Shown: piece after piece, positions 34,409 to 45,365 of the stretch | How the letters are laid out: each line of letters opens with the position of its first letter | Position numbering within the stretch: the stretch's first letter is position 1 | Source of the DNA: Varanus komodoensis | Taxonomy: Eukaryota; Chordata; Lepidosauria; Squamata; Varanidae | DNA length: 64,000 nucleotides | Direction: 5' to 3' | NCBI RefSeq assembly: GCF_004798865.1 | Contig: NW_025336259.1 | Coordinates: 1,240,001 to 1,304,000, forward strand | Position numbers and translations under genes: made by a program | Notes under the pieces: generated by a model | Databases searched by the model: none | Told to the model about the DNA's origin: nothing | Seen by the model: only the letters and a program-made list of their open reading frames with translations

Positions 34409-34630
34409 AGAGAGCCGGTGTGCTTAGGGGTGCTGGATCCGGGTTCGAGTCCCCGCTCGGCCATGGAGCCAAGTGGGTGGTTTTGGGTCAGTCACAGAGT
34501 CTCATCCTGACCTACCTCTCAGGGTTGTTGTGAGGATAAGAGTGAGAGCGGGAGGAGGAACGTTGTGTAAGATGGTCTTGAATTCTTTGAAAGGAGAAAA
34601 GGCAGGATAGACACTTAATAAACAAATTCA
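34409..34630 (+). mobile_element. tRNA-derived SINE with L2-like tail
   Basis: The head is damaged: the A-box side reads AGAGCCGGTGTGCTTAGGGG. The B-box part GGGTTCGAGTCCCCGCTCGG is perfect. The body has TCTCAGGGTTGTTGTGAGGA. The tail shows AAGGCAGGATAGACAC and an AATAAACAAATTC end. Confidence 0.82.
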
Positions 34631-35084
34631 GAAGCTGGAAAAGTTCACTAATGGGAGCATGGTGCTAAAATATGATTTAAATAGCATTAATGAGGAATCT
34701 GAAGTCCAGATAACGTACAGATTTGCGTTTCTGAACTCAGTTGAACATGGCCCAGAGGAACTGTGGGCTGAAACCAGAAATGTTATGAGGGAAGAATGCT
34801 AAAATGTTATTGTTTTAATGTATTTTGTATTTGATGTTGTAAGCCACGATTTCTGTAGTGATGATGATGGGGTGGGGGGGCGCTCATCTTCATTTTGCCT
34901 GATGCTGGAGGCAGACTGGGAGTCTCTGCAACTCTTTAAAAAAAATTCTTAACATATACAGATACTTAGAAGAAAATGTGGAACAGAAAGAACTAATATA
35001 AACAGAACAAACTAAGATAAACAAAGTGAGCAAAGTCGCCAAGCGAATTTTAAACAAATGCAGTCTATACATTAACTCTCCCCT
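34631..35084. other. AT-rich sequence with a decayed LINE tail
   Basis: Bases 34795-34860 (TTGTTTTAATGTATTTTGTA, then GATGTTGTAAGCCACG) look like an L2-type tail on the plus strand. The rest is AT-rich with no clear feature. Confidence 0.4.
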
Positions 35085-35240
35085 TTGCAACTTTTAAAGT
35101 AGTTGGAATCGATGGCCATCAGTACTGCATCCTGTGGCAGTGAGTTCCAAAGTTGAATTACAAGCTGTGTGAGGAAGGACTTCCTTTCATCTGTCCTGAA
35201 CTGAAATGTTGGGGTGACTCTGGGTTCCAATATTTTTTTA
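35085..35240 (-). mobile_element. CR1-clade LINE fragment
   Basis: The minus-strand frame reads FQFRTDERKSFLTQLVIQLW, NSLPQDAVLMA and NYFKSCKGES, a clear match to the last part of a CR1-like ORF. It is older and differs from the 693-1350 subfamily. Confidence 0.65.
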
Positions 35241-35755
35241 TATGATGTATAAAACTGTATCCAATAATCCCAACTGGGATTCTCTAGGTGGTGTACATCC
35301 GTCAACAATGTAATACAAAATTATGCAATACATAGCAATTAAAATAGTTTAAAAACTATTAAAACATAAAAAATACCAAAACACTTCCACATTAATATTT
35401 TATACAAATTTAACCACCGTCCGGGTAGTGATTGACTCAATAAAGGAATTAGTTCATTTGAACAATCCACAGATTTTGAAATTATTGGAATATTGCTCAA
35501 TTATTAAAATATCAAGCAAGCAGAGCGGTTTCAGCCTGGCGCTGAAACGATTGTAAGGAAGGTGCCAGGCGAGCTTCTCTGGGGAGCCGGTTCTGAAAAT
35601 AGGGTCCAGCCACCGAGAAGGCCCATCTTCTGTTCTCCATCCCTTTCGTCTCCTTTGGGGTTGGCACTTCAACTGAACAACCGGGTAGGTACAGGTGGGA
35701 GAAGGCAGCCCTTCAGGTCAATAGTCCTTCAGTATATGAAAAGAGGGGGAAACAA
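35241..35755 (-). mobile_element. L2-type LINE tail, reversed
   Basis: An A/T-rich reversed 3' UTR (ATTAAAATAGTTTAAAAACT) is followed by a block whose minus strand matches the L2 coding end: CCTGGCGCTGAAACG, GGTGCCAGGCGAGCTTCTCT and GGGGAGCCGGTTCTG correspond to the FRRQ..LPREV region. Decayed. Confidence 0.68.
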
Positions 35756-36220
35756 TTTCCTTGGTCACTTTCTCTGCACCACCCGTAGCTTCCTCTTCCT
35801 CTTCCTCTCTTGTCTCCCCACCTCGCTGCTGTTTGAAGCAAAATCATTCCAGACGTTGGAGGAGCCACTGAGGATTTGACCTGCCCTTACTGCACTTCTC
35901 CAGCTCATCATTCTTTTTTTTAAGTGCACTGGCCGGAATTGTGTGCCGCACTCCAACTGGGCAGTTTAATTCCTTTTCTCTAATTATACCTACCATGGAA
36001 TTTGCCCTTTTCGCATTTGTCTGGGTTGGCGTTTTGATTAAGCCGTCCAGAAGAACCCTAAGGTCTCTTTTTGGGTGGGTGGCTTCAGGCTCAGATCTCA
36101 TCAGCACGGCCGTGGAAGTGCCCAGTTGCTTTGTACTGGGCCACACTGGCCATTTTTATGCCTTTTCTTCCCCTTTGGAGAGATTTGACTTACGGAGCAT
36201 GTGAATAAGCATGACTCAGG
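35756..36220 (-). mobile_element. CR1/L3-like LINE fragment (old)
   Basis: The minus-strand frame contains HPKRDLRVLLDGLIKTPTQT and NAKRANSMVGIIREKELNC, the region just upstream of the CR1 C-terminal block. It resembles the fragments at 4223-4540 and 57280-57620 in kind. A TTCCTCTTCCTCTT tract at its left may be simple sequence. Confidence 0.55.
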
Positions 36221-39200
36221 GAGTCCGTTCTTTGTGTTTTCTGTGTGAGTCACTGTTCCACGCATGACTTCCACCTGAATGAAGTCTTCCACTTCTCCGC
36301 CTCAGCGAGCAATCAGAACAGTCGCTCCCTGTGAAGGGATGGAGAAGGACCACCTGCTCTTCTCAGAGTCTGATTCAAAGGCCAGAACTGCAACTCATGC
36401 AGAGATGCAGCAACGCCTCTTCGGTGGGTGCATCATCTTGGAGGTGCGGTAGGGTACATTTTTCATTTTGACATACATCTTGAGACTTGTCGTGTGGGCG
36501 GGTGAGCATATCCTTGCATTTCTCGACTGTTCAGGGAAAATTCATGTTGATTTGGGTTTTTTTTAACATGATCAAGAGGAGACTTTTAGGTTGCTAAGCT
36601 GGAAGAGGCAACATTTTGCTGACACTGATTGGATAGGCCTTGCTTAAAGAGTGAGCAAACTCGAGGCTGGTATCATTAAAGCTTGCCAGTGATTCATTAG
36701 ATGACAATACTGGCTCTGAACTGTATTTTTTCACCTTCCACACCAAATATTAATTGCATGGCTTTGAGCTTAATGCATAAATAAGAAAAATAAACAGAAA
36801 GCCTGCATTAGAAAACCTTTCTAATTCTGTTGCAATAACAAAATGTTTGCCAGACTGTGACACACCCTGAGCGATGGGGAAAGGAATAACACAGCCCGTC
36901 TTTTTAGCAAATGCGGGTCTGTATGGAGAACCCTCCCCCATCTTGAGCCAATACTGTGGTTTGGACTGGAAATCTGGCAAATACATTGCATCAGTGGAAA
37001 AACATTTTGCAGTCGCTTCGGCCTGGTATGTTTAAAGGGTTCAGGACTCTCTTAATGAAAAGGGGCATGCGTGCGCACTTTGAAAAGGCTTTGCCTCCTG
37101 CAGCAGAGAGTTCGTAGGAAAATACAACATGAGCTCATTTGCTGATTGAATCGGACGCTGCAATGTGACTTAGAGCAGGACTGGGTCATGTGCTGGAAGT
37201 CTGATATCTCCGCTCCTCTGACCTCGTGGACTGGCTTCATCATCGCTGGAACTGGGCCCGGGGTTATGGAGAGGGCTCCCCTTTGTCCGGTGTGTCTGTG
37301 TCTGTGTTTGCTTGTGCTCCGAGGGCAGGAGGCCGTGGTGGCTGTTTCCCGTAGCCCCGGCTGTCCCTGCCCTGCCACGTTGGCACAGGTGAGCTGTGTG
37401 GTGTCCGGAGGGAACGTCACCAAGCAGAGCCAGATGGGTTCCCAGGCCTCCTCCAGGCTCTCTGGCTGTCCAGCATCACGCAGGAGCTGGGAGAAGGAAG
37501 GCAGGTGTGGTGGGACTCGCGGAGGAGGACAGAACGGGGTCCGGCTGAAAGACACTCTTGCTCGGGGGCCCTCCAGAATGTGGAACTGCCACTGTTTTTT
37601 AAATTATTCAATGCAGTGTGCAAGGCACATTCACAGCCAGCAGGAGAAGAGGTCTCTGCCCCAAGGAGTTTACAGTCTAAAATAGATTGGGTTAGAGCCG
37701 ATTGAAACTTCCCTCCCCCACTGTTTCTGACACATCCCGACCAGGGCGTTTTGTGTTCTGAGTTAAGAGAGACAACACATCTCGGCAGTTTGCATCATTT
37801 GGGCCGTGAGTGCCATCAGACCACGAGCGTGAAATCGAGTGGTGTGAAGCTTTGCACGCATGAGGAAGCTGCACGTTTGTCACGTGAGGATTGTTATAAA
37901 CTGTCTGGAGAGCTTTGGCTGTGGGGTGCTGTAGAAGGGGAAGAATAAGGATAATAATAATGGGAGTCTTTGGACTGCACACCTGGCAGGTACTTGGCTT
38001 TTAAAGCGTGTTAAAGAATCTGAATTAATTAAGAGTGTCTGTGGGTGGAATGCGCAGGGGCAGTTTCGGCCGTGAGGAAGAGACGTTCTGAACCAGCGCA
38101 AAGCTGTGCGTTCCCCGTGGCTTACAGGAGGCGGGGGGCCGGAAGCATGCACCCCCCCCGAAGCTTCCAGGGGCATTCAGCGGATAGCCCCTTCCCAGGG
38201 GTGGCTGCAGGGGTGCAGCCTGGCAGCACAGAACGTTGTGCGGAGGCCTCACCGGATCATCCGGAGGGTTGCGCAAAGCTGGGTCCATTCAGTGGTCGGT
38301 TAGCGTAGGAAGCTTGCTTGCCAGAAGAAAGGCTTGGCCTGGCTGCTACTGGCAGGGGCGCGCACCACATGTGCCGTGCACACAGCTCCCATCATCCCCA
38401 GCCAGCGTGGCCAATGGCTCTTGGCCCTCCCTAGACCTGGTTGAGGCGTTTCTGGCCTCTGTGGCTTCAGACGGCAGATGCAAGCTCGCATGAATGAATG
38501 TTCCTTCCTATGGAAATTCAGCTTGTAGAGAAGGGCTCCTGGCATATTAGGTTTCTAATTGCAGGGGTCTTCCTTTTTCTTTTTTTAAACGAAGTCTTAC
38601 CCTCAGTCAGCCCTGGCTTCTCCTCTGTGTTGCCCGTATGCTCTCTGCAGGCCTCTCTCTTTCTCCTCCGTTCCTTGCCTCTCAAAAGTAGCGTGTGGCT
38701 GATTCTTTCTGGAAGGGTTTCCTGTCAAATATTGTGTCATTTGTTTTTGCTTTCGGTTTTACGACAGTTGAATGAAGCCAGGCCTGCCAGATGTTCCCGG
38801 CACGTGGGGCAGAACTGAGCAAACAGCTTCTTAATGGATGGGTTAGACATTCCTGTAGAAACCAGCTCCCCTCTCTTCCCCTCCCTAGCATTGGACTTGC
38901 CCTACGTGATCATTTGCTTTCTATATAACCAATATTTTAGAGTACGAATATTCTCCAGAGTTGATATTTGGGTGACTTTTGCAGCTGTCCCAGCCTGGTG
39001 ACAAAGGGTGTGTGTGAGAGGGCAGTTGGCACAGGAGCCGCACCGTAATTTCGGCCTTGGTGCTTCGTGACATCCTGGGTATTTGAGCCGCAGCATAATT
39101 GTGCTGTATCTCTTCCAGGGCTGGCAAGGCTGGGTGTGCCAACCCTTTATAGGTTCAGTCAGTGCGATAAGGGGGCTTCGGCATTCAGCACAGCTCCCGG

Positions 39201-39526
39201 CCCGTGCCTCGCCCGGCCACGGCCGTGGATCTCTGCTTTCTCTCGTCTGGGTTGGAAAGGAGAGGAAGGCCGGCCAGGGAGAATGGCGAGCTGCAGTCTG
39301 GATGATTCCAGACAACCCCTGTCCTGGGAGGATTTCTCACGGATGGGAGTCCTGAGCAAGAGGTGAATCTTCCTTCATCCCCTAACACATGAGCATCCTG
39401 TTATCGCCCCATTATGGGGCTGAAGTGGAAGGTGGCCGGAAGCTAGCTGAGTTTATCCTCAGCGGCCTCCAGGTCTCTGCATCCCCTCTCAAAAGGAGGA
39501 CGGCTGAAGCTTCGAATGTTGGGAAC
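36221..39526. other. Presumed intron, candidate conserved blocks, small repeats
   Basis: Bases 36570-37000 are AT-rich and repeat-free, with words such as CACACCAAATATTAATTGCA and CTTTCTAATTCTGTTGCAAT, typical of conserved enhancer-like DNA. Bases 37266-37388 form a 41-codon frame starting with a signal-peptide-like run and ending at a CAG/GTGAGC donor match; weak evidence. Bases 37870-37960 are an L2-tail remnant. Bases 38374-38420 are a palindromic-repeat half. Confidence 0.35.
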
Positions 39527-39840
39527 TGAACATCGGAAAGGCCCTGCTGTGTCAGGCCAAAGGTTTTCCCCTGGTCCAGGCGAGCCTCTCCAGGAGGATG
39601 CAAGTGGGGCAGGAAGACCGCTGCCCCCTCCCCCCTGCATCCTGTGCCCTGGCCCACCTTGTTCTGCAGATGCTGAAATCTGGGTGCGCCAACCTGCAGG
39701 GAACATGGGCTTGACGGGGCTGCTTCGAGTTCTGCAGAGCAGGGGTGGGGACTGCATCTCCCTCATCCGAGACCATTGCCCATGGTGGCTGGGACTGATG
39801 GGAACTGGAGTCTAACAACAGCTAGCAACAGAGGATGCTC
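39527..39840. mobile_element. CR1 3' UTR remnant and palindromic repeat piece
   Basis: GGAAAGGCCCTGCTGTGTCAGG at 39536-39557, split around its centre, resembles the reversed CR1 3' end. Bases 39744-39822 carry the palindromic words GCCCATGGTGGCTGGGACTG and GGGAACTGGAGTCTAACAAC. Both are partial. Confidence 0.4.
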
Positions 39841-42039
39841 CCTTTTACTGGCTAAGGCTGCTGGTCCATCCAATTCAGCATTGTTGACACTAACCTGGGA
39901 TTCCGCTCTCCTGGGATTCAGGACAGCTTTCCTGGGCCTGCCTGGAGTTGTTGGGAATTGAACCCAGAACTTTCTGCTGTGCAAGGTGAAGGCTGTAGCA
40001 CTGACCTGCTGGCCCCTTCCCTCTTCAGCCGGGTTGGCTTGGAAGAGGCCGTGTGTTCCAGGCCAGATCCACCTGGGGGCTGCCTTCACTTGCAGCTTGT
40101 CTTCTGCTTTCCGACTCCCACACTGAGGTGGTGGGTGAGCGACCAAGCTCACGCTTTCAAGGGGGGATCCGGGCGCCTCCCGGTTGTGTCACATAAAGCT
40201 TCGGCCCATGACTTTGGAAAGGCCATGACAGTTCGCATAGATGGCACCTCCCCAAACCTGGCCCTCCACGTGCTGTGGACTTCAGAGGCCCTCACCACGG
40301 CCAGTTGTCCGGAGTTGTCTAAGACAACTTCCTTTGCAGCCGGCTGCGTCTCTGCCCAGCCCTCCGGTGCTTGAAGCTCTGGTTGGAGATGCCCGATGAG
40401 GAGGTGAACTTGACGCTTGCGTGTCCAGGGAGTCGCTTCCCGAGGTGGGGACCGTGTGCATACCTGGCCAAAAACGAAGCCGCAGCTCCTTGTGAAGTCT
40501 GCTTGGTTTGAGTTGCATCCTGACGTTCCACCAAGAAAATGGCCCTTCTGGCCGCTTACCCTCACAGGGAAATCAAAGCTTGGATTGAATCAGAAGTAAA
40601 ACAAACATGTTAAAGCACAATTGACAGATGCCACTGTAGGAGAATAAAAGCTGCCACCAGACAGACAGACCAAGCCCTTCGTGAATAAAAACGTCTTTGC
40701 CTTGAAGCAGGGGTGGGTGTGGGGGGAGAGAAAGCATCGTTGCCCTTAAAAATTATGGCTCCTTTTTGTATGAACTCTGTTCCACCACACGCCCTCCTCA
40801 GATGTGTCACCGGCAAGACTGGTTCTCTGTGCACCGTGTCCGCCATGGCTACAGCCTCCCCAGAAGACAGGGAGAGCAACCGCGGTTCTAACCTTGCTGC
40901 TTGGACGGCCTTGAAGCGTGCTGGTTTTCCAGTAATTCATACGTTTCCTGGCTTTTGCGTTTTTGGCAGCTGCAGAGCCTGGACTGGAGATGATGATATG
41001 GCCCCGTGGTTTATTAATGAGCGGCTGAAGCAGCGGGCGACTTCTCTGGGCGAGGTAGGAGAAGGGAAATGGGCTTGGTCCCACTGCTGGGATACGTTTG
41101 GGGTTGGGGTTCTCATGATCTCAGCTGGGGCAAGCGAGCCGGGGCTGAGCTCTTGACAGAGGCCTTGACACCCCCGAGTTCGTCCAGCCACCACTGTTGG
41201 AGGTGCGGTTGATGGAGATGCGGATTCAGTTTCGCACAGTGGAGTTTCCCACGAGGAAACAGTTTATGGTGTGACCTACCTTCTTCTTCTTTCTCTGCCT
41301 TGTGATTCCTCACTAAAATTACTTCCCTTTAAGGCATGGCTGTTGCTAATTGCTGTGTGCCCGTGTGGAAGTTCCTACTGCTTTTATGGGGCATTGTTCT
41401 GATGAGAATTTGGAGCCATCTTGGGGGGTTCCACCGGGCAGGTGGAAAAACAGAGCACCTGTCCTTCCCATAGTGAACTCTGGCCGTGGACACAGGCTGA
41501 AAAGGCCGCGGAATGGTGCCATGGAGAAGCGAAGGGCAGGGGTCAGGGGGCATAAGGGGACCCTGAGTTTTGCAGCCCCATGTGCCCCCCAGGGGACAGG
41601 GAGTCTTCCAAATCACCCACACCTAAGGGGAGAACCTTGCAGCCCCACATGGACTATGAGCAATAGCCAGTGACATTAACCCCCAAGTGGGAAAGACAAA
41701 TGGAAAACGGGGGATTGGGAGGATGAGCGATTTCTGCCCCCTGTCCTGCTTCTTGCCACCCCCTGTGTGGTAATTGTGGTGCTGCTTATGGGGTGGCTTC
41801 TTTCTAAGAGACTCTCCGCCTTTATAATCGAGGGTTCCCCAGACCACGCCTTCCCCGCTGCGGCCAATTCTGTTAGTATGTGAGAACCTCCGGGGAGCCT
41901 TAGCCATGAGGCGGGCTGGACTGTTGAGCAAGCACTTTCCCAAAAGGACATTTTGTGCCTCAGTGACGGCTGATTTACTCGGCCTCTTCCAGAAGGCCGC
42001 TTGTTGACATTCTTTTGGACTGAAGACACACCGGCCGGG
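39841..42039. other. Presumed intronic sequence
   Basis: Bases 39885-40015 resemble a reversed tRNA-like repeat (GGGAATTGAACCCAGAAC, TTCTGCTGTGCAAGG). Bases 40243-40300 resemble an arm of the palindromic repeat (CCCCAAACCTGGCCCTCCA). The remainder shows no exon or known repeat. Confidence 0.4.
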
Positions 42040-42225
42040 CTTGTGCCGGGAGGGATCCGGTTCGGGGCGGGGAATCTCTCGGGTTTCCTCAGCTCGGCTC
42101 CCTGGACTCCAGCCAGGTGCCTCTCTTTCCGAAGTCTGCCTCGTGCCAAGAGTTCATCTGGGCATAGGCAGGAAGTGGGTTCAAGCGGAGTTTCACTTCC
42201 GCACATGTGACTTGTGGGCTTTGCA
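42040..42225 (+). repeat. Unidentified dispersed repeat, copy A
   Basis: This block matches 52862-53055 over its length with many changes. Shared landmarks in order are a CTCAGCTCGGCTCCCTGGACT-like segment, a CTCTTTCCG segment, a GCAGGAAGTGGGT/GCAGGAAGCAGGT segment, and CACATGTGACTTGTGGGCTT. There is no coding frame and no terminal repeat. The family is unknown. Confidence 0.6.
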
Positions 42226-43080
42226 AATGGCACTAAGAATTCTGTGCTCTGTGTGCTTCATGCTGCTCCTGTTGGATTACTGCCTACCTGGATGGCTTAT
42301 CTGGACTTTTACTTGCCTTTGCTGTTAGTTCTGCCTTGCTGGTGTTTGACCTGGGCTGCTCTGTGTACCACCTTTGCCTCTGGACCTGTTGAATCTCGCC
42401 AGGTATCTGACCCCTGCCTCTGCCCTGCTCTGCCTTTCGACCTGGGGCTTTGCCGCACGTTTTCTGGCACCGGAACCGTGCCTGCTCCTGGCTGGCCTTT
42501 GCCTCCAGCCCTGCCCTGCATCTTGCCAAGTCCTCCATCCATCCACGTCTGGCCTTCCAGTCCAGGGTGCGGCTACTCGAGGTCCTGGAGCTGCTAGGAG
42601 CGGGCATGACTATGGTAGCCACTCCGGGCTTCAGTCTGAACTTGGAAGGAGCTATTCAGGGTCCTGAAGTCCATCCCCAGATGGGTTCTGCACCACAGGT
42701 TGCTCCTTTAAGGCCTGGGCTGAAACACGCCCCCTCTGGCGTTGCAGGTAGCGGCCCTGCTCGGAAGGATGGCTGCTCCCGTGTTCCTTGGCTTTCTCTT
42801 GGTTCTTCGGGAACACCACACACCAACCGGCAGAGGTTCGTCCTCTCTCTGCCGCGGACTTTCCCATGACTAGGGCATCGTCCTTGACTGTCCTTTCCCG
42901 ACTGCCCTTTCCCAACCTGGACGAGTCCCCAGCCAGCTGGAATGCAGTTTACTGGATCCGGGCCCTGGCTAGCAATACTCAAAGCGCTTCTCTCCCGCTT
43001 CAGTCAGCAACCACTCGGTCCGCCCTTGACAATAGCAAGCAAGACTTGAGTCTGCTCAAATCTATTCTTGTCCCATGAAG
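42226..43080. other. CTG/CCTG-rich sequence, possibly an old interspersed repeat
   Basis: A pyrimidine-skewed block (GACCTGGGCTGCTCTGTG, CCTGCCTCTGCCCTGCTC and so on) follows copy A directly. Such skew is common in long terminal repeats and in some DNA transposons of reptiles, but no ends, primer site or coding part is visible. I do not assign it. The open frames on both strands are products of the skew. Confidence 0.3.
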
Positions 43081-44784
43081 GGCCACACAAAGTACACGCT
43101 GCAGAAGAACCATTCTATTCAGCCGCCGGAATGCGCTGCATTACGTATGTGTCTATTTGTTAGTTAAATTTATTTCCCACCTTTCTGTGACAGTTCAAGG
43201 AAACCGATGGTTATAAAACGCAGAGTCATATCGCCTCCCCCATTCGGAGTTGCGAATAGACCTCAGCAAAGCCGCAGATTCCACTTGTAAAATATTTCTT
43301 CAATAGCATATCTACATCTTTAGAATTCATTCCGTTTTATAAATTAATTAGAAGTGAACATTCAGATTTCAAGAGACTTCTGTGGAAATGATGCAATAAC
43401 CTAGTTTAGCAATATCTGCATGTCAGCCCCCCCCCCCCGCTGTATTTATACTCGATTCAAGAAGCTTCAAGGATAATGCCACTAAACAGAACTCTGATTT
43501 AGCTGGATGGTTATGAAAGAATAATGTAGCACTTGAAAAACATCTTGAGTGCCACACCGTCCCCATCTCTGCCCCGGGAGGAGAGAATTCTGTATCCGTG
43601 GGGCTGTCACCCCAAAGGCCACGCCCTGGATCCTTTGCTAAGGGGGTTCTTTGCCGGGGAAGGCAGGCCCAATATAGGGGGCCCAGCACAGCCTCTCCAG
43701 CCTGGTGCTTTGCAGATAGTTTGCACTGCGGCTTCCAGCAGCTACAGCGAATGCCTTGGCCGGTGGCTGATGGCCACTGTGTGGAGGGCATCAGGCTGGG
43801 AAAGGCTGCTTATGGAACCTCGCCCTTGGGAAGAAATTCGTTGTCGTGCAAATCCTTGCTGCTGGCATGCATGGCTCCCCAGAGGGGGCATCTTCCAGGA
43901 AGCAGGAAGCTCAAGGACATGGAGTTTTCCTTAAATTTCATTTTGGAATGCCTCGAAGTGTCGTGTCTTCCTCGGATAACCTGGTAGCACATGACAGCAA
44001 GGAGGGAGTTTGTAGCATTGTGTCACTTTGCTCATTGTGTTCCTCCCTGATGCTGCATTAATTATGGGGTGCCTGGACTGCTCTCTCTGGCGGAGTTTAC
44101 AAGCTGACATAATTACAGTTTGAGTCATTTCTTTCTCTTCTCCCTCCACCGTTTCTTTTTTGGCATGTGACAGAAAAAAACTGTCGACTTGCATGTTTTC
44201 CAGGAGTTCCAGAGAAGGATTGTGTGCATGTGTTTCTGTTCCATTGTTAGCCAGGGACACCAACCTCTGTCTGCATTTTTGTGGGTCTGGAAGCAATCGG
44301 GTGTCACGAGGATTCAGTTGCTCACCCTGTTTTATTAGGCTTCGGGGGGATTAATTTTTTCAGGGAGGATAATTGCTTTAAGGTTTGGTTCTTCTTTTAC
44401 CCTCGGTGGTGCTTGCCGCATGCGAAAACAGTGTGAAGAGAGGCCCTGTGCATGGTTTCAAAGCCACATCCTGGAGAAAGCTCTTGTTGCTGCATTTTTC
44501 ATGATCTGGCAGAGTGTCCTGGCTCACTTTCACATGGCCATGTATTGCCGTGTTGAGGGAGAATTGAATCTAATGTTTGGGACTCCTTAACATGGAGGAG
44601 GCATGACGGGGGTATGGGGTACAGAAAGTGGAGAGGGAGAACCATTTTGCTCCCTTTCTCATAATTCCAGACCCCAACGGGGTCATCCCATGAGGCGGAG
44701 TGGAGGGAAATTGAGAACAGGTCAACGGCGGGGCTGCTTCGACACAGCACACCATGAAACAAAGGAATTTCCTCGTGTTGGGCG
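43081..44784. other. Presumed intron with candidate conserved blocks
   Basis: Bases 43250-43425 are AT-rich and unique (ATAAATTAATTAGAAGTGAA, GATGCAATAACCTAG), followed by a run of 12 C at 43427-43438. Bases 44010-44180 include GATGCTGCATTAATTATGGG and GACATAATTACAG. Both resemble conserved non-coding DNA. No exon is recognised. Confidence 0.4.
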
Positions 44785-45245
44785 TACGCATGGCCACCCG
44801 TTGAAGTCCAGGCCCAATTCAAGGTGTTGGTTATGTCCTATAAAGCCCTTAACGGCTTGGGTCCTGGTTACCTGAAGGAGCGCGTACGTCCATATATGCC
44901 CGCCTGCCCCCTGAGATCAGCGGGAGAGGCCCTTCTCCGGGAACCCTCCGTGAAGGAAATTAGGAGGGTAGGTACTCGGAGGAGGGCCTTCTCTGTGGTG
45001 GCGCCCCATCTATGGAATGCGCTCCCCAGAGAGGCCCGCCTGGCGCCGTCGTTATTTGTTTTTCGGCGCCAGGCGAAGACCTTTTTATTCAAACACTATT
45101 TTAATTGTTAATATTTATTTATTCTATTTTTCGGGCCAGGTCGACTCATATTATATTGTTTTATACTGTCCTTGTTTATTTACTATTGTGAGCCGCCCCG
45201 AGGCTTTGGCGAATGGGGCGGCATAGAAGTCTTATAATCAAACAA
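44785..45245 (+). mobile_element. L2 LINE 3' end, open frame kept
   Basis: The plus-strand frame is open from the truncation point and reads VQAQFKVLVMSYKALNGLGP, then PYMPACPLRSAGEALLREPS, VGTRRRAFSVVAPHLWNALP and FRRQAKTFLFKHYFNC, with the stop at 45109-45111. The 3' UTR ends in the perfect hairpin GCCGCCCC at 45192-45199 and GGGGCGGC at 45215-45222, then a CAAACAAACAAAC tail in place of the usual AAAT repeats. It covers the site of the stop in the 16461 copy and reads CAG there. Confidence 0.93.
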
Positions 45246-45253
45246 ACAAACAA

Positions 45254-45365
45254 ACTTGGATAGCTTTAAAAAGGGACTGCAAAATCCATGGAGGAGACGG
45301 ATGACTGTGACCAGTAGTCCTAGTGGTTACATGCTGCTTCCAGTAGCCAAAGCCGTGTGCTGAGG
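45254..45365 (+). mobile_element. CR1 3' end remnant
   Basis: TTGGATAGCTTTAAAAAGGGA, CATGGAGGAGACGGATGACT and CCTAGTGGTTACATGCTGC follow the order of the CR1 closing codons and 3' UTR seen at 7163-7628. It lies directly after the L2 tail, suggesting that L2 inserted into this CR1. Confidence 0.6.

Noticed and set aside
42226-43080. Old long terminal repeat
   Set aside because: Only a base-composition skew supports it; no ends, signals or paired copy are visible.
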